Below, in pieces: positions 6,498-6,698 of a DNA stretch of 6,698 bases. Below the pieces are notes generated by a model, which saw nothing but the letters and a program-made list of their open reading frames with translations, was not told where the DNA came from and did no database searches. The position numbers and the translations under genes were made by a program. Position 1 is the first letter of the stretch. Each line of letters opens with the position of its first letter. The stretch covers positions 38,888-45,585 of the forward strand of contig PKYZ01000152.1 in the NCBI GenBank assembly GCA_003132865.1, read 5' to 3'. This DNA comes from Bryobacterales bacterium (GTDB lineage Bacteria > Acidobacteriota > Terriglobia > Bryobacterales > Bryobacteraceae).

Positions 6498-6698
6498 CTA
6501 CTCCCAGCGCAGCGCGCGCACCGGATCGATGCTGGTCGCGCGGCGGGCGGGAAAGTAGCCCGCCAGGGCCGCCACCGCCACAATGCCCAGCGCGGCCGCG
6601 GCTATGGTAAACCGGTCGGTCGCCTGGATACCGAAAAGTTGCGCCTGGATCAAGCGCGTGGCGGCCCACGCAGCGCCCACGCCGATCGCGACGCCGAT
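6498..6698 (-). CDS. ABC transporter permease, MacB/FtsX-like, C-terminal part, cut by the window edge
   Basis: The last 66 residues and the TAG stop are visible; the frame is open to the right edge. They include a hydrophobic segment, the link ATRLIQAQLFGIQATD, a second hydrophobic helix (FTIAAAALGIVAVAALAGYF) and the end PARRATSIDPVRALRWE. This last motif is the typical C-terminus of FtsX-type permeases of the MacB group, especially the large predicted permeases that are abundant in Acidobacteriota. Such proteins sit in the inner membrane and work with an ATPase in lipid, antimicrobial or macrolide efflux; the substrate here is unknown. The GTG at 6678-6680 is an internal codon, since homology continues upstream of it. 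The gene lies on the same strand as the sensor locus, but the 140-base spacer and hairpin suggest separate transcription. Confidence 0.85.
   Translation of the reverse strand: MGVAIGVGAAWAATRLIQAQLFGIQATDRFTIAAAALGIVAVAALAGYFPARRATSIDPVRALRWE

Overview
This is a GC-rich, tightly packed bacterial window. It probably comes from an acidobacterium of the Solibacter/Bryobacter type. That is an inference from three things: a very large periplasmic-propeller sensor kinase with an ALDP-type mature N-terminus, a neighbouring MacB/FtsX-like permease ending in a Pro-Ala-Arg-Arg-Ala-Thr tail, and base composition. No marker gene fixes the taxonomy.

Layout, left to right. At 1-153 (minus) lies the N-terminal part of a small histidine-phosphotransfer (HPt) protein that runs off the left edge. 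A 101-base divergent intergenic region follows (154-254). At 255-2033 (plus) is a complete REC-GGDEF-EAL response regulator for cyclic di-GMP turnover. Only 9 bases later, and convergent with it, the minus strand from 6357 down to 2043 carries one huge hybrid sensor kinase locus. Its parts in order are a signal peptide, 14 propeller repeats, a Y_Y_Y domain, one membrane segment, a coiled coil, PAS, HisKA, HATPase, REC and REC. After a 140-base spacer, 6498-6698 (minus) holds the C-terminus of an ABC transporter permease.

The main observation is that the sensor kinase locus is not one open frame. Homology continues without loss across it, but the frame changes three times (near 6105, 5969 and 4716) and an in-frame amber codon (3966-3968) sits just before the PAS domain. 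Undoing the three shifts gives 4314 bases, exactly 1438 codons including the stop, with the amber as the only internal stop. The locus is therefore either a young pseudogene or a set of sequence errors. The 637-residue PAS-kinase-REC-REC part is fully open, starts with ATG 9 bases after the amber codon behind a possible AGG ribosome site, and keeps every catalytic motif. It could still be made as a soluble kinase.

Functionally, the three signalling genes look like the pieces of a phosphorelay: hybrid kinase (His, Asp, Asp), then HPt, then the REC domain of the GGDEF-EAL protein, with cyclic di-GMP as the output. The link is inferred from proximity and domain content only. I see no mobile element, CRISPR array, tRNA or rRNA, and nothing that qualifies as a new kind of system.
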